In this document: one piece after another, positions 7,086 through 14,751 of the stretch
Position numbering within the stretch: the first letter of the stretch is position 1
Layout of the letters: each line of letters opens with the position of its first letter
Position numbers and translations under genes: made by a program
The notes under the pieces: generated by a model
Seen by the model: the letters and a program-made list of their open reading frames with translations, nothing else
Database searches by the model: none
What the model was told of the DNA's origin: nothing
NCBI RefSeq assembly: GCF_003952665.1
Contig: NZ_CP017946.1
Coordinates: forward strand, 372,001 to 436,000
DNA: 64,000 nucleotides
Reading direction: 5' to 3'
Source: Bosea sp. Tri-49
GTDB taxonomy: Bacteria; Pseudomonadota; Alphaproteobacteria; Rhizobiales; Beijerinckiaceae

Positions 7086-7588
7086 CTCTCCTGGCCCGGC
7101 AGGGCCTTGAGCTTCCGCGTTAGCTCGGCGAAACGCGGCATCAGCTCCTCACGCCGTTGGACATAGCGATCGACCTCCGCCTGTCCGCTTGCGTCGCTGC
7201 CGCTCTGGTCCTGCTGTGCCGCCGCGCCTCCAAACGTCTTGTCGAGCGCATAGGCTGCGGTCCGGTCGCTGAGCCAGGCCAGTTCCTGCTGAAGCGCGGT
7301 GTATTCGGTCATGAGCCTAAAGCGCTCTTCGAACCGGATCAGTCCGGTTAGATCATCGGCGGACTTGGTCGATGGGGCGGGTTGAACGCCAGCGCTCGCC
7401 TGCGCCAGAACGGTCCGAGCCTGCTCCGACAGATCGAGGATGACGGCTTCATTCTGATCAGGCGCTGCCGATGCCGTGCCGGCAGGCGAGATGCCTCGAC
7501 TGTCTGCGGCCGGCGAGCTCGATGACGGTGCGTTTTGCAGGAGCGCAAGCGCGGAAGGCGCAATCCGGGTCGCCACCGCGTCCACCAT
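7082..7588 (-). CDS. Hypothetical protein, low-complexity N-terminus and helical C-terminus
   Basis: 168 residues without membrane segments or signal peptide. Residues 1-45 are rich in Ala, Ser and Pro; the rest is predicted helical with charged heptad-like patterns (EERFRLMTEYTALQQELAWL, then RYVQRREELMPRFAELTRKLK), suggesting a coiled coil. The start ATG has AGGAGACGG upstream. The stop overlaps that of the DUF3592 gene on the other strand, a tail-to-tail arrangement. I do not recognise the family. The VILDLSEQA motif resembles short proteins near flagellar genes in related bacteria, but there are no flagellar genes here, so this is not used for naming. Confidence 0.62.
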   Translation of the reverse strand: MVDAVATRIAPSALALLQNAPSSSSPAADSRGISPAGTASAAPDQNEAVILDLSEQARTVLAQASAGVQPAPSTKSADDLTGLIRFEERFRLMTEYTALQQELAWLSDRTAAYALDKTFGGAAAQQDQSGSDASGQAEVDRYVQRREELMPRFAELTRKLKALPGQES

Positions 7589-7830
7589 GACCGTCTCCTG
7601 TTTCGCCCGTTCTGGTCGAAGGTCCCTGTCGAGGCGTAGCCCGCAAGCAGTATGGGAGGCCGTGTTTAACGAGCCTTGAATCTTTCGCCTTGCTTCCGCG
7701 TCGATCGGCCTCGGCTTCGTGCGTTGCGCGACCTCGTGCCTGCGCTTGCCCAGCTTGCGGCAATGCGCCTATCTTCGTCGCGAAATCGCGCCTTTTACGA
7801 AGCGCGTCATCGATCAACCGGAGGAAACCT

Positions 7831-8856
7831 ATGTTTTTCAATCGCCGCGCGGCGCTCGCTGCGCTCGCCTTCACTACGGCGCTCGGCCTTTCGCCTGCCT
7901 TCGCCCAGAACGCCGAAAAGCCCAAGCTGACGCTCGGCGTCGGTGGCAAGCAGCTGCTCTACTATCTCCCGCTGACGGTCGCGGAGAAGAAGGGCTTCTT
8001 CAAGGACCAGGGGCTCGACGTCGAGATCAATGATTTCGGCGGCGGCGCCAAGTCGCTGCAGGCGCTGGTCGGCGGCTCGGTCGACGTCGTCACCGGGGCC
8101 TATGAGCACACCATCCGGATGCAGGCCAAGGGCCAGGACATCCGCGCGGTGATCGAGCTCGGCCGATTCCCGGCGATCACGATCGCGGTGCGCAAGGACC
8201 TCGCCGACAAGGTCAAGTCGGCCGCCGACTTCAAGGGCCTCAAGATCGGCGTCACCGCGCCCGGCTCCTCGACGGCGTTGACGGCGCAATACGCCATGGT
8301 CAAAGCCGGGCTGAAGGCGAGCGATGCTGCGATCATCGGCGTCGGCGCCGGCGCCAGCGCAGTCGCGGCGATCAAGCAGAAGCAGGTCGACCTGATCTCG
8401 CATCTCGACCCCGTCACCTCGAAGCTGGAATCGGACGGCGACGTCATCTCGTTGATCGATACTCGGACCGAAGCCGGCACCAAGGCGCTGTTCGGCGGCT
8501 CTAACCCGGCGGCGGTGCTCTATCTCAAGAACGACTTCGCCGAGAAGAACCCGGTGACGACGCAGAAGCTCGTCAACGCGCTGATGAAGTCGCTGAAATG
8601 GCTGGAGACGGCCAAGCCCGAGGATGTCGCCGATCTCGTCCCGGCTGAGTACCATCTCGGTGACAAGCCGCTCTATCTGACCGCGGTGAAGAACTCGCAG
8701 GAGAGCTATTCGCGCACCGGCATCCCGACCGCCGACGCGATGAAGAGCATGTACGACTCGCTCAAGCTGCTCGACCCCGAGCTGACGAACTCGAATGTCG
8801 ACCTGGGCAAGACCTTCATCGATTCGTTCGCCAAGAAGGCGGCCGCCGGGTCCTGA
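7831..8856 (+). CDS. NitT/TauT-family ABC transporter substrate-binding protein
   Basis: 341 residues. A Sec signal peptide (about 1-26, ending AFAQ) precedes a type II periplasmic binding fold of the SsuA/NMT1 type: YYLPLTVAEKKGFFKDQGLDVE near the start, then GGSVDVVTGAYEH and GVTAPGSSTALTAQYA. It is periplasmic and would deliver substrate to an importer, most likely the ATPase and permease at 3992-5649. ACCGGAGGAAACC gives a very good ribosome site at the ATG chosen; the longer frame upstream has no such site and no signal peptide at its start. The gene has its own upstream region and is probably transcribed separately from the ATPase and permease. Substrate unknown. Confidence 0.92.
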   Translation: MFFNRRAALAALAFTTALGLSPAFAQNAEKPKLTLGVGGKQLLYYLPLTVAEKKGFFKDQGLDVEINDFGGGAKSLQALVGGSVDVVTGAYEHTIRMQAKGQDIRAVIELGRFPAITIAVRKDLADKVKSAADFKGLKIGVTAPGSSTALTAQYAMVKAGLKASDAAIIGVGAGASAVAAIKQKQVDLISHLDPVTSKLESDGDVISLIDTRTEAGTKALFGGSNPAAVLYLKNDFAEKNPVTTQKLVNALMKSLKWLETAKPEDVADLVPAEYHLGDKPLYLTAVKNSQESYSRTGIPTADAMKSMYDSLKLLDPELTNSNVDLGKTFIDSFAKKAAAGS

Positions 8857-8996
8857 TCCGGTTCAGCTCGCTCGTCATGCTGATGATGGCGTCGCTTCAT
8901 AGCGGCGCCATTCTCTTTGGCGGGCCATTCAAAACGCGCGCTGGACTTGCAGTTCCCGCGGCGCGAGATTGTGCCCTTGACGCAAGGAGAGGCGAC

Positions 8997-9404
8997 ATGA
9001 TCGAGCGTGTTGCGATCGAAACCCTCATTCGGGATGCGTATGCCGCCCGTCATCGCGGCGATCTCGATGCGCTGATGGACTATTTCCACCCGCAGTGCAG
9101 CTACCGTCTCGCGGGAGGGCCGCAGGCCGCCGAAGTCTTCGTGCAGCCGGATGGTATCGAAGCTGTTCGCGAGCAGATGGCCGGGCTCATCGCGACGTAT
9201 GTCTTCAGCAATGTCGAGGAGCTGGCGATGACGGTCGACGGCGAGACGGCCACACTGCACTGGCGCGCCGACGTCGCATGCAAACCGACGGGCCGCAGCG
9301 GCTCTTTCGAGATCATGGACGTCTTTACCGTCTCTGACGGCAAGCTGAAGAGCGTGACGCAATTCACCGACACCGCCGGCGTGGCGCGGCTGAGCAGCAT
9401 CTGA
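8997..9404 (+). CDS. SnoaL/NTF2-like small protein
   Basis: 135 residues. The pattern IETLIRDAYAARHRGDLDALMDYFHPQCSY at the start, then strands ending in FEIMDVFTVSDGKLKSVTQFTD, matches the NTF2-like/SnoaL cone-shaped barrel. Members include polyketide cyclases, ketosteroid isomerases and many uncharacterised proteins. I see no clear catalytic dyad, so no reaction is assigned. AAGGAG lies 7 bases before this ATG, which decides the start over the longer open frame. It is a cytosolic, single-gene unit, convergent with the cupin gene; a stem-loop lies between them. Confidence 0.8.
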   Translation: MIERVAIETLIRDAYAARHRGDLDALMDYFHPQCSYRLAGGPQAAEVFVQPDGIEAVREQMAGLIATYVFSNVEELAMTVDGETATLHWRADVACKPTGRSGSFEIMDVFTVSDGKLKSVTQFTDTAGVARLSSI

Positions 9405-9422
9405 GGCGAGGCTGATCAGGCC

Positions 9423-9453
9423 CCGCCATCGCTCGTGTTGCGGGCGATGGCGG
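9423..9453. terminator. Stem-loop between convergent genes
   Basis: A perfect 10-bp stem, CCGCCATCGC (9423-9432) with GCGATGGCGG (9444-9453), and an 11-base loop. It lies between the NTF2-like gene (+) and the cupin gene (-). No T-run follows on either strand, so it may slow polymerase or protect 3' ends rather than act as an intrinsic terminator. Confidence 0.5.
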
Positions 9454-9502
9454 TACGCGTCAGTCGCCGGGCTGTGGGCTTCCCCCAGAACGGATCCGCC
9501 TT

Positions 9503-10228
9503 TCAGCCCCGCTTGCCGCCGACCGAGATGAAGGCCATCAGGCAGGGCTCCGGCAGCGGGTTGCGCCAGCGATGCCGGGTGCCGTTCTGCACGATGCAGT
9601 CGCCCTGGCGCAGATGGACGGTTTGTCCGTCGTCCAGCTCGAGCGTCATCTCGCCGCGAACCACGACGCCGTAGTCGATGGTGTCCGAAGTGTGCATGCC
9701 CGGTGCGCTGAGGTCGAAATGGTCGCCCATGCGCGGGACCTTCTCCGACATTTCCTCCAGCGCGCTCTTGAAAGTGACGCCGGCCGGCGGCTTCCAGCCC
9801 TCGGGCCGCCGCGGCGGATAGGAGATCAGGCGGAACATCGTGCCGCCGGGGCCGGGAAAGGCGACCGTGCCTTTCAGCATCGGATCGGGTTCCAGGCCGG
9901 TCAGCTGCGGCACGCCCTCGGTCATGTAGAGTTCGTAGAAAGTCAGCCCCGGGTTGGAGTCGATCTCCACCACCTTGGACGTGACGTCGAACGACTTGAA
10001 CACCGACTTGCCGGCTGCATCGCGGCCGGTCAGCGCCCGCTTCGGCGGGGGCAGCTCGCTCGAATCCTTGGCCACGGCCGGTGGCGATATCGAGGCTAAG
10101 GCACCACCGCCGACCATGGCGGAAAGCGCCTGGAGTAGATGACGCCGATCGCTACCTTCGGCTTGCTCTATATCGTTGGAGGCTTTGTTCTTGTTTCGCG
10201 ATCGCCGGAACCAAGAGAATTTGCTCAT
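9503..10228 (-). CDS. Cupin-domain protein with Tat-like N-terminus
   Basis: 241 residues. A very basic start (MSKFSWFRRSRNKNK) leads into SDRRHLLQALSAMVGGGALA, a twin-arginine plus hydrophobic stretch resembling a Tat signal. The cupin barrel lies at about 170-230: MHTSDTIDYGVVVRGEMTLELDDG and then LRQGDCIVQNGTRHRW, retaining histidines of both cupin motifs, so a metal site is likely. The reaction is unknown. GGGGGGAAAC before the ATG supports the start. The N-terminal part and upstream region are conspicuously AT-rich compared with surroundings, suggesting a recently acquired or altered 5' end. Confidence 0.78.
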   Translation of the reverse strand: MSKFSWFRRSRNKNKASNDIEQAEGSDRRHLLQALSAMVGGGALASISPPAVAKDSSELPPPKRALTGRDAAGKSVFKSFDVTSKVVEIDSNPGLTFYELYMTEGVPQLTGLEPDPMLKGTVAFPGPGGTMFRLISYPPRRPEGWKPPAGVTFKSALEEMSEKVPRMGDHFDLSAPGMHTSDTIDYGVVVRGEMTLELDDGQTVHLRQGDCIVQNGTRHRWRNPLPEPCLMAFISVGGKRG

Positions 10229-10574
10229 TTGTTTCCCCCCATTGATTTATTTCTTGCTATTGCTTTATTTTATCACTCTCTGTTAAATTTCGTTGAGGAA
10301 GTGCCTCGTGATGTTTGTTGTGGTAAGGAATTCAATTCTGCACAAGTAGACCTTAGACGCAGTGACGCCTCAGGTAGGCGCTCGGATTCTGGTGTGCGCC
10401 TGCGGGAAGAGCGGAGCGGGCCGTATTGAGTCGACGCAGTCATGTATTCGCCTGGTAGTTGGCTCGATTTTGCTCGACTAAAGTTCAATTGTTTTGTGTT
10501 CGAAACCGGACGGATATTGTGGCGGCTTCTGCTGGCGGCATGTTCCGGCAGCCAACGACAAGAGCGCCCGTACG
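10229..10574. other. 346-base AT-rich stretch without a gene
   Basis: I find no convincing coding frame. Bases 10229-10350 are AT-rich and should hold the promoter of the cupin gene on the minus strand; the part near 10440-10510 is also AT-rich and should serve the membrane-protein gene at 10575. The contrast with the GC-rich flanks makes this one of the compositional low points of the window. Confidence 0.5.
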
Positions 10575-10988
10575 ATGCCGAATCCCGCCGCCTTGTTCGC
10601 TGTCGTCATCCTGATCCTTCCGATGGGCTATCTCCTGCTGGCTGCGCCGGGCTTTCTGTTCGTGAAGCTCGACATTCTGCCCGTCGCCCGTCTGTTGCGC
10701 ATGATGTTCGGGGCCTATTTCCAGGTGCTGACCATCACCGCCATCGTCGGAACGCTGGTTTTCGCCGTGACGGGTCGATGGACCTTCGTCATCGGCGTTG
10801 CCGTTCTGGCGTCCACGCTCATGGCGCGCCGCTGGTTCCTGCAGCGAATGGACGCCCAGATCGACGCCTGGCCGGCCGATGTCGGCAGCCGGCTGCGCCG
10901 GCTGCATTACGGCGGCATGCTGTGCAACGCGATCCAGCTTGCCGTCGTCATCGTCAGCGCTCCCTACATCATGGGCACGGCGGCCTGA
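10575..10988 (+). CDS. Small four-helix membrane protein of unknown function
   Basis: 137 residues with about four hydrophobic helices (for example FAVVILILPMGYLLLAAPGF at the start and ILTITAIVGTLVFAVTG-like in the middle) and a basic cytosolic loop, ARRWFLQRMDAQ. The ATG at 10575 has only a weak ribosome site. The frame is open further upstream, but those residues are Cys/Trp-rich and not membrane-like. Looks like a small integral membrane protein of the kind found next to DUF1772-type proteins, but I do not recognise a family and give no function. Confidence 0.62.
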   Translation: MPNPAALFAVVILILPMGYLLLAAPGFLFVKLDILPVARLLRMMFGAYFQVLTITAIVGTLVFAVTGRWTFVIGVAVLASTLMARRWFLQRMDAQIDAWPADVGSRLRRLHYGGMLCNAIQLAVVIVSAPYIMGTAA

Positions 10989-11122
10989 GGCGGCTTGCCG
11001 AGCGGGGCTACGACAGGTCCCCGCGCACCGCACTGATCGCTCCCATCACGGCTTTCGATTGGCGCGGGCCGCACCAGCCGCTAGGTTCGCCGCGTCGTGT
11101 CGTCGAAGGCTGGCCTACCCAC

Positions 11123-11971
11123 ATGAACATCCTCTCGATCCAGTCCCATGTCGCATATGGCCATGTCGGCAATGCCTCGGCCGTGTTCCCGATGCAGCGG
11201 CTCGGTGTCGAGGTCTGGCCGATCCATACCGTGCAGTTCTCGAACCACACCGGCTACGGCGCCTGGAAGGGGCAGGTCTTCGATGGCGCCACGATCGATG
11301 AGTTGATGGCGGGCATCGGCGAGCGCGGCGTGCTCGGCAGATGCGATGGCGTGCTCTCCGGCTATATGGGCTCCGCCGATATCGGCCACGCCATCCTCTC
11401 GGCCGTAGCGAAGGTGCGCGAAGCCAACCCGAAGACGATGTATTGCTGCGATCCGGTGATCGGCGATGTCGGCCGCGGCGTGTTCGTGCGGCCGGGTATT
11501 CCGGAGTTCATGCGTGAGCAGGCGGTGCCGGCCGCCGATATCGTCACGCCGAACCAGTTCGAGCTGGAATTGCTTACCGATGTCGAGGTCAGGACGCTGG
11601 CCGATGCGCATCGCGCCGTAGAGGCGCTGCGCGATGCCGGGCCCAAGGTCGTGCTCGTGACGTCGCTGATCACCAACGAGACGCCGGCGGATTCGATCGA
11701 CCTGATGGCGGCGGACGTGCAGGGCATCTATCGCGTGCGCACGCCGAAGATCGACATCAACATCAACGGTGCAGGCGATGCGATCGCGGCGCTGTTCTTC
11801 GTGCACTATCTGCGCGACGGCTCGGCTGCGAGTGCGCTCGGCAAGGCGGCATCCTCGATCTACGGCCTGCTGAAGCGGACCAAGGAGGCCGGCTCGCGCG
11901 AGATCCTGACGGTCGCGGCGCAGGACGAGTTCGTGACGCCTTCGCAGCTCTTCACAGCCGAAGCGGTCTGA
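11123..11971 (+). CDS. pdxY: Pyridoxal kinase
   Basis: 282 residues, the usual length. It is a ribokinase-fold enzyme with an N-terminal ILSIQSHVAYGHVGN substrate loop, a central CCDPVIGDVGRG segment and the anion hole/catalytic motif NGAGDA (Asp at about 219). It phosphorylates pyridoxal and related vitamers with ATP to make pyridoxal 5'-phosphate in the salvage pathway, in the cytosol. It heads a close-packed row of genes: the EEP-fold gene starts 6 bases after its stop, and the next two genes overlap by 4 bases each. The start is set by the conserved MNILSIQSHV sequence; the ribosome site is weak. Confidence 0.93.
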   Translation: MNILSIQSHVAYGHVGNASAVFPMQRLGVEVWPIHTVQFSNHTGYGAWKGQVFDGATIDELMAGIGERGVLGRCDGVLSGYMGSADIGHAILSAVAKVREANPKTMYCCDPVIGDVGRGVFVRPGIPEFMREQAVPAADIVTPNQFELELLTDVEVRTLADAHRAVEALRDAGPKVVLVTSLITNETPADSIDLMAADVQGIYRVRTPKIDININGAGDAIAALFFVHYLRDGSAASALGKAASSIYGLLKRTKEAGSREILTVAAQDEFVTPSQLFTAEAV

Positions 11972-11976
11972 CGCGC

Positions 11977-13098
11977 ATGAAGCTGCGCCTCGGCACCTTC
12001 AACGTCGAGAACCTGCTGACGCGCCATCGTTTCGAGCCCGGCGGACGCACCGAGACGGCGGCGGCGATGTCGCTGTTTCATTTCCCGCGCGCCGATGAGC
12101 GCGATGCGGTCGAGCGCTCGCTTGCGGTCGCGCTCGAGGACGACAAGCGCCAGATGACGGCGCTCGCTATCGCCGAGGCCAATGCCGACATCTGGATGCT
12201 GCAGGAGGTCGACTCGCTGGCGAGCCTGCAGGCCTTCTTCGCCAATTACGTCCACCGTATCGCCGACCATCGCTACGGCCATTTCACGCTGCTCGACGGC
12301 AATGACCGGCGCAATATCGATATCGGCTTCGCGGCACGGCGCGATCTGGTGAAGCCGCCGCAGGTCACGGTGCGCTCCTATAAGGGCATGAGCTTCGCCG
12401 ACGCTGAGGCGTTCTCGCCCGAGGTTGCGGCCTTCGGCATCGAGCCGCGCGACAAGGTCTTCGCCCGTGACTGCCTTGCGGTCGAGCTCGATCTCGGCGA
12501 CTGCCGGCTGACCCTGTTTGGCTGCCATCTCAAATCGATGAACAATGGCCGCGACGATGGCAGGCAGGCGACCCTGCCGATCCGCCGGGCCGAGGCGCTG
12601 GCGGTCAGGAAGATCATCAAGGACTGGTTCGGGCCGGGCTGGCGCGAGGCGAACTGGGCGATCCTCGGCGATCTCAACGGCTACCGCATCGGGCTCGGCC
12701 CGCTGGCGGCGCCGGTCGATGAGGGCGACAGCGGCATCGAGCCGCTGCTCGAGGATTTTGCCGTCGATCCGATGGAGGCGTTGCCGCCGCATGAGCGCTG
12801 GACGCATTTCCGGCGCTACTGGTCAGAGGAGCGCCAAGCGCTGGTCGACAGCCATATGCCGCTCGACCATATCCTGCTCTCGCCGGCGCTCGCCGCGGCA
12901 AATCCGAACCCGACGATGCAGATGATCCGGCGCGGGCTGCCCTACCGTGTCCCGCTCGATCCGCGCGAGGCCGATCGCTCCATGGCCAAGCTCGCTTTGA
13001 CCAGCGACCGCTATCCGCGCGTCGGCTGGGACCGGCCGAAAGCCTCCGACCATTGCCCACTGACGATCGAGCTCTCGATCCCGAAGGAGACCGCATGA
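11977..13098 (+). CDS. Endonuclease/exonuclease/phosphatase-fold protein
   Basis: 373 residues. All hallmarks of the EEP fold are visible: TFNVEN with Asn9, catalytic LQEVD with Glu77, a GCHLKS histidine strand, GDLNGY with Asp232 and Asn234, and the C-terminal SDH at 357-359. Such Mg-dependent enzymes cleave phosphodiesters or phosphomonoesters in nucleic acids, inositol phosphates or lipids; the substrate here cannot be told. No signal peptide is present, so it is likely cytosolic. It is 5 bases downstream of pdxY and its stop overlaps the PhzF start (ATGA). Confidence 0.85.
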   Translation: MKLRLGTFNVENLLTRHRFEPGGRTETAAAMSLFHFPRADERDAVERSLAVALEDDKRQMTALAIAEANADIWMLQEVDSLASLQAFFANYVHRIADHRYGHFTLLDGNDRRNIDIGFAARRDLVKPPQVTVRSYKGMSFADAEAFSPEVAAFGIEPRDKVFARDCLAVELDLGDCRLTLFGCHLKSMNNGRDDGRQATLPIRRAEALAVRKIIKDWFGPGWREANWAILGDLNGYRIGLGPLAAPVDEGDSGIEPLLEDFAVDPMEALPPHERWTHFRRYWSEERQALVDSHMPLDHILLSPALAAANPNPTMQMIRRGLPYRVPLDPREADRSMAKLALTSDRYPRVGWDRPKASDHCPLTIELSIPKETA

Positions 13099-13994
13099 GC
13101 CGCCGCTTCGTCACGCTCGACGTGTTCACGACCAGGCCGCATGCCGGCAACCCGCTCGCCGTCGTGCTCGACAGCGAGGGGCTCGATACCGCGGCGATGC
13201 AGACCATCGCCCGCGAGTTCAACCTGTCGGAAACAGTCTTCGTCGCGCCACCGGCCGACCCGGCCCATCGCGCCGCGGTCCGCATCTTCACGCCCGGGCA
13301 GGAACTGCCCTTCGCTGGGCATCCGACCGTCGGCACCGCTGTGCTGCTGGCGCTGCGCGATGCGGCGGAGGGGCGGGCGGCGGACAGTCTCGTCCTGGAA
13401 GAGAAGGTCGGGCTGGTGCCTTGCGTCGTCGCGCTCGGCAATGCGCGCAGCGCCCGCGCCACCTTCACCCTGCCGAAGCTGCCGGAGACGATCGCGCAGC
13501 CGATTGACGATGCCGCGCTGGCTGAGGCGCTCGGGCTTGAACTGGCCGATCTCGGCTTCGACGCGCATCGGCCGAGCGCCTTCTCGGCCGGCGTCGCCTA
13601 TACGACGGTGCCGGTCGCCAGTCGCGAGGCGGTAGCAAAGGCGCGTGTCGCCGGAACGTTCGAGCGGGCGATGGCGGCGGCCCAGAACGGCAATGCCTTC
13701 GTCTATTGCCGCGACACGGAGGAGGCCGGGCATCACTATCATGCCCGGATGTTCTGGCCGGAGAGCGGGATCAGCGAGGATCCGGCGACCGGCTCGGCCG
13801 TCGCTGCCTTCGCCGGCGCGATCATGGCGTTCGACCAGCCGGGCGATGGCGTGCACCGCCTCGTCATCGAGCAGGGCTACGAGATGGGACGACCCTCGCA
13901 GATCGAACTGACGCTGACGGTTGCAGGCGGCGCACTGGCCTCGGCGACGATCGGCGGCGGAGCCGTGGTGATGAGCGAGGGCGTGCTGCTGTGA
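13095..13994 (+). CDS. PhzF-family isomerase/epimerase-like protein
   Basis: 299 residues. The PhzF/diaminopimelate-epimerase fold is shown by VFTTRPHAGNPLAVV at the N-terminus, the catalytic Glu46 in FNLSETVFV, the LPFAGHPTVGTA loop and the C-terminal SEDPATGSAVAAFAG. PhzF itself isomerises trans-2,3-dihydro-3-hydroxyanthranilate, but no other phenazine genes are here and most family members have unknown substrates. It overlaps the preceding gene by 4 bases and the following one by 4 bases (GTGA), so it is translated from a polycistronic mRNA. Confidence 0.88.
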   Translation: MSRRFVTLDVFTTRPHAGNPLAVVLDSEGLDTAAMQTIAREFNLSETVFVAPPADPAHRAAVRIFTPGQELPFAGHPTVGTAVLLALRDAAEGRAADSLVLEEKVGLVPCVVALGNARSARATFTLPKLPETIAQPIDDAALAEALGLELADLGFDAHRPSAFSAGVAYTTVPVASREAVAKARVAGTFERAMAAAQNGNAFVYCRDTEEAGHHYHARMFWPESGISEDPATGSAVAAFAGAIMAFDQPGDGVHRLVIEQGYEMGRPSQIELTLTVAGGALASATIGGGAVVMSEGVLL

Positions 13995-14728
13995 GCGGCA
14001 ATGGCGTCGTCGACGGCGAGATCGTCGCGCTCGATCGCGTCGAGGCGCGAGTCGAGGTGTTCGACTGGGCCTTTGCCCGCGAGCGCGCTGACGAGATCGC
14101 GACGCATTGGGACAAGCTCACGGTCGGCAAGCCGGCGATGTTCAACGGCCGGGTCATGCTGCAGCATCGCGCCGCGATCGAGGACGGCGTGTTCCATGCC
14201 GGTTATTTCGAGGCCGACTACGCGGCCTTCCTGAGCTGGCGCGATTTCGGCGTTCAGAGTTCCTTGCCGCAGCCGACGATCCGCAACGGCTTCGCCATGG
14301 CTGCGCTACGGTCGAATGATGGAGCTTTCCTACTCGGCCGCATGGGCGATCACACCGCTAATCCGGGGAAGGTGTATTTCGCGGCCGGCACGCCGGACAA
14401 GGAGGACGCCCGCCCGGATGGCTCGCTCGACCTCGCCGGTAGCGTCACCCGCGAACTCTGCGAGGAGACTGGGCTCACGCTCGACGAGATCTCAGTCGAA
14501 GAGCGCTGGACGGCGGTGATCGTGCCCGGCCGCGTCGCCTTCATGCGACCGGTGGCAGTTTCCTGGAGCGCCGAGGAGGCCCGCGCGCTCATGCTGGAGC
14601 GGATCGAAACGCAGGCGGAGCCGGAATTGTCCGACATCGTGATCGTCCGCAATCTCGCCGATTGTGCGGCTTACGACATGCCGCCCTTCATGACGTCCTA
14701 TCTTGTCCATATCTTCGGGCGGGATTGA
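13991..14728 (+). CDS. NUDIX-like hydrolase with degenerate motif
   Basis: 245 residues from a GTG start that overlaps the PhzF stop (GTGA). The Nudix helix RELCEETGL is intact at about 152-160 and would bind Mg, but the residue eight before the Arg is Leu, where the classic box has Glu, and the preceding loop is lengthened (GTPDKEDARPDGS). The N-terminal domain is of the type found in putative NUDIX proteins acting on larger nucleotide conjugates. Substrate unknown; reduced activity is possible. It continues the tightly coupled gene row, and the M3 peptidase gene starts 23 bases later. Confidence 0.78.
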   Translation: MSGNGVVDGEIVALDRVEARVEVFDWAFARERADEIATHWDKLTVGKPAMFNGRVMLQHRAAIEDGVFHAGYFEADYAAFLSWRDFGVQSSLPQPTIRNGFAMAALRSNDGAFLLGRMGDHTANPGKVYFAAGTPDKEDARPDGSLDLAGSVTRELCEETGLTLDEISVEERWTAVIVPGRVAFMRPVAVSWSAEEARALMLERIETQAEPELSDIVIVRNLADCAAYDMPPFMTSYLVHIFGRD

Positions 14729-14751
14729 CCCTTTACCGATCGAGGTTGCCG

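Noticed and set aside
10442..11122. Long open extension in front of pdxY (227 codons)
   Set aside because: Overlaps the membrane-protein gene in another frame and reads as Arg-rich non-protein sequence; pdxY begins at its conserved MNILSIQSHV.
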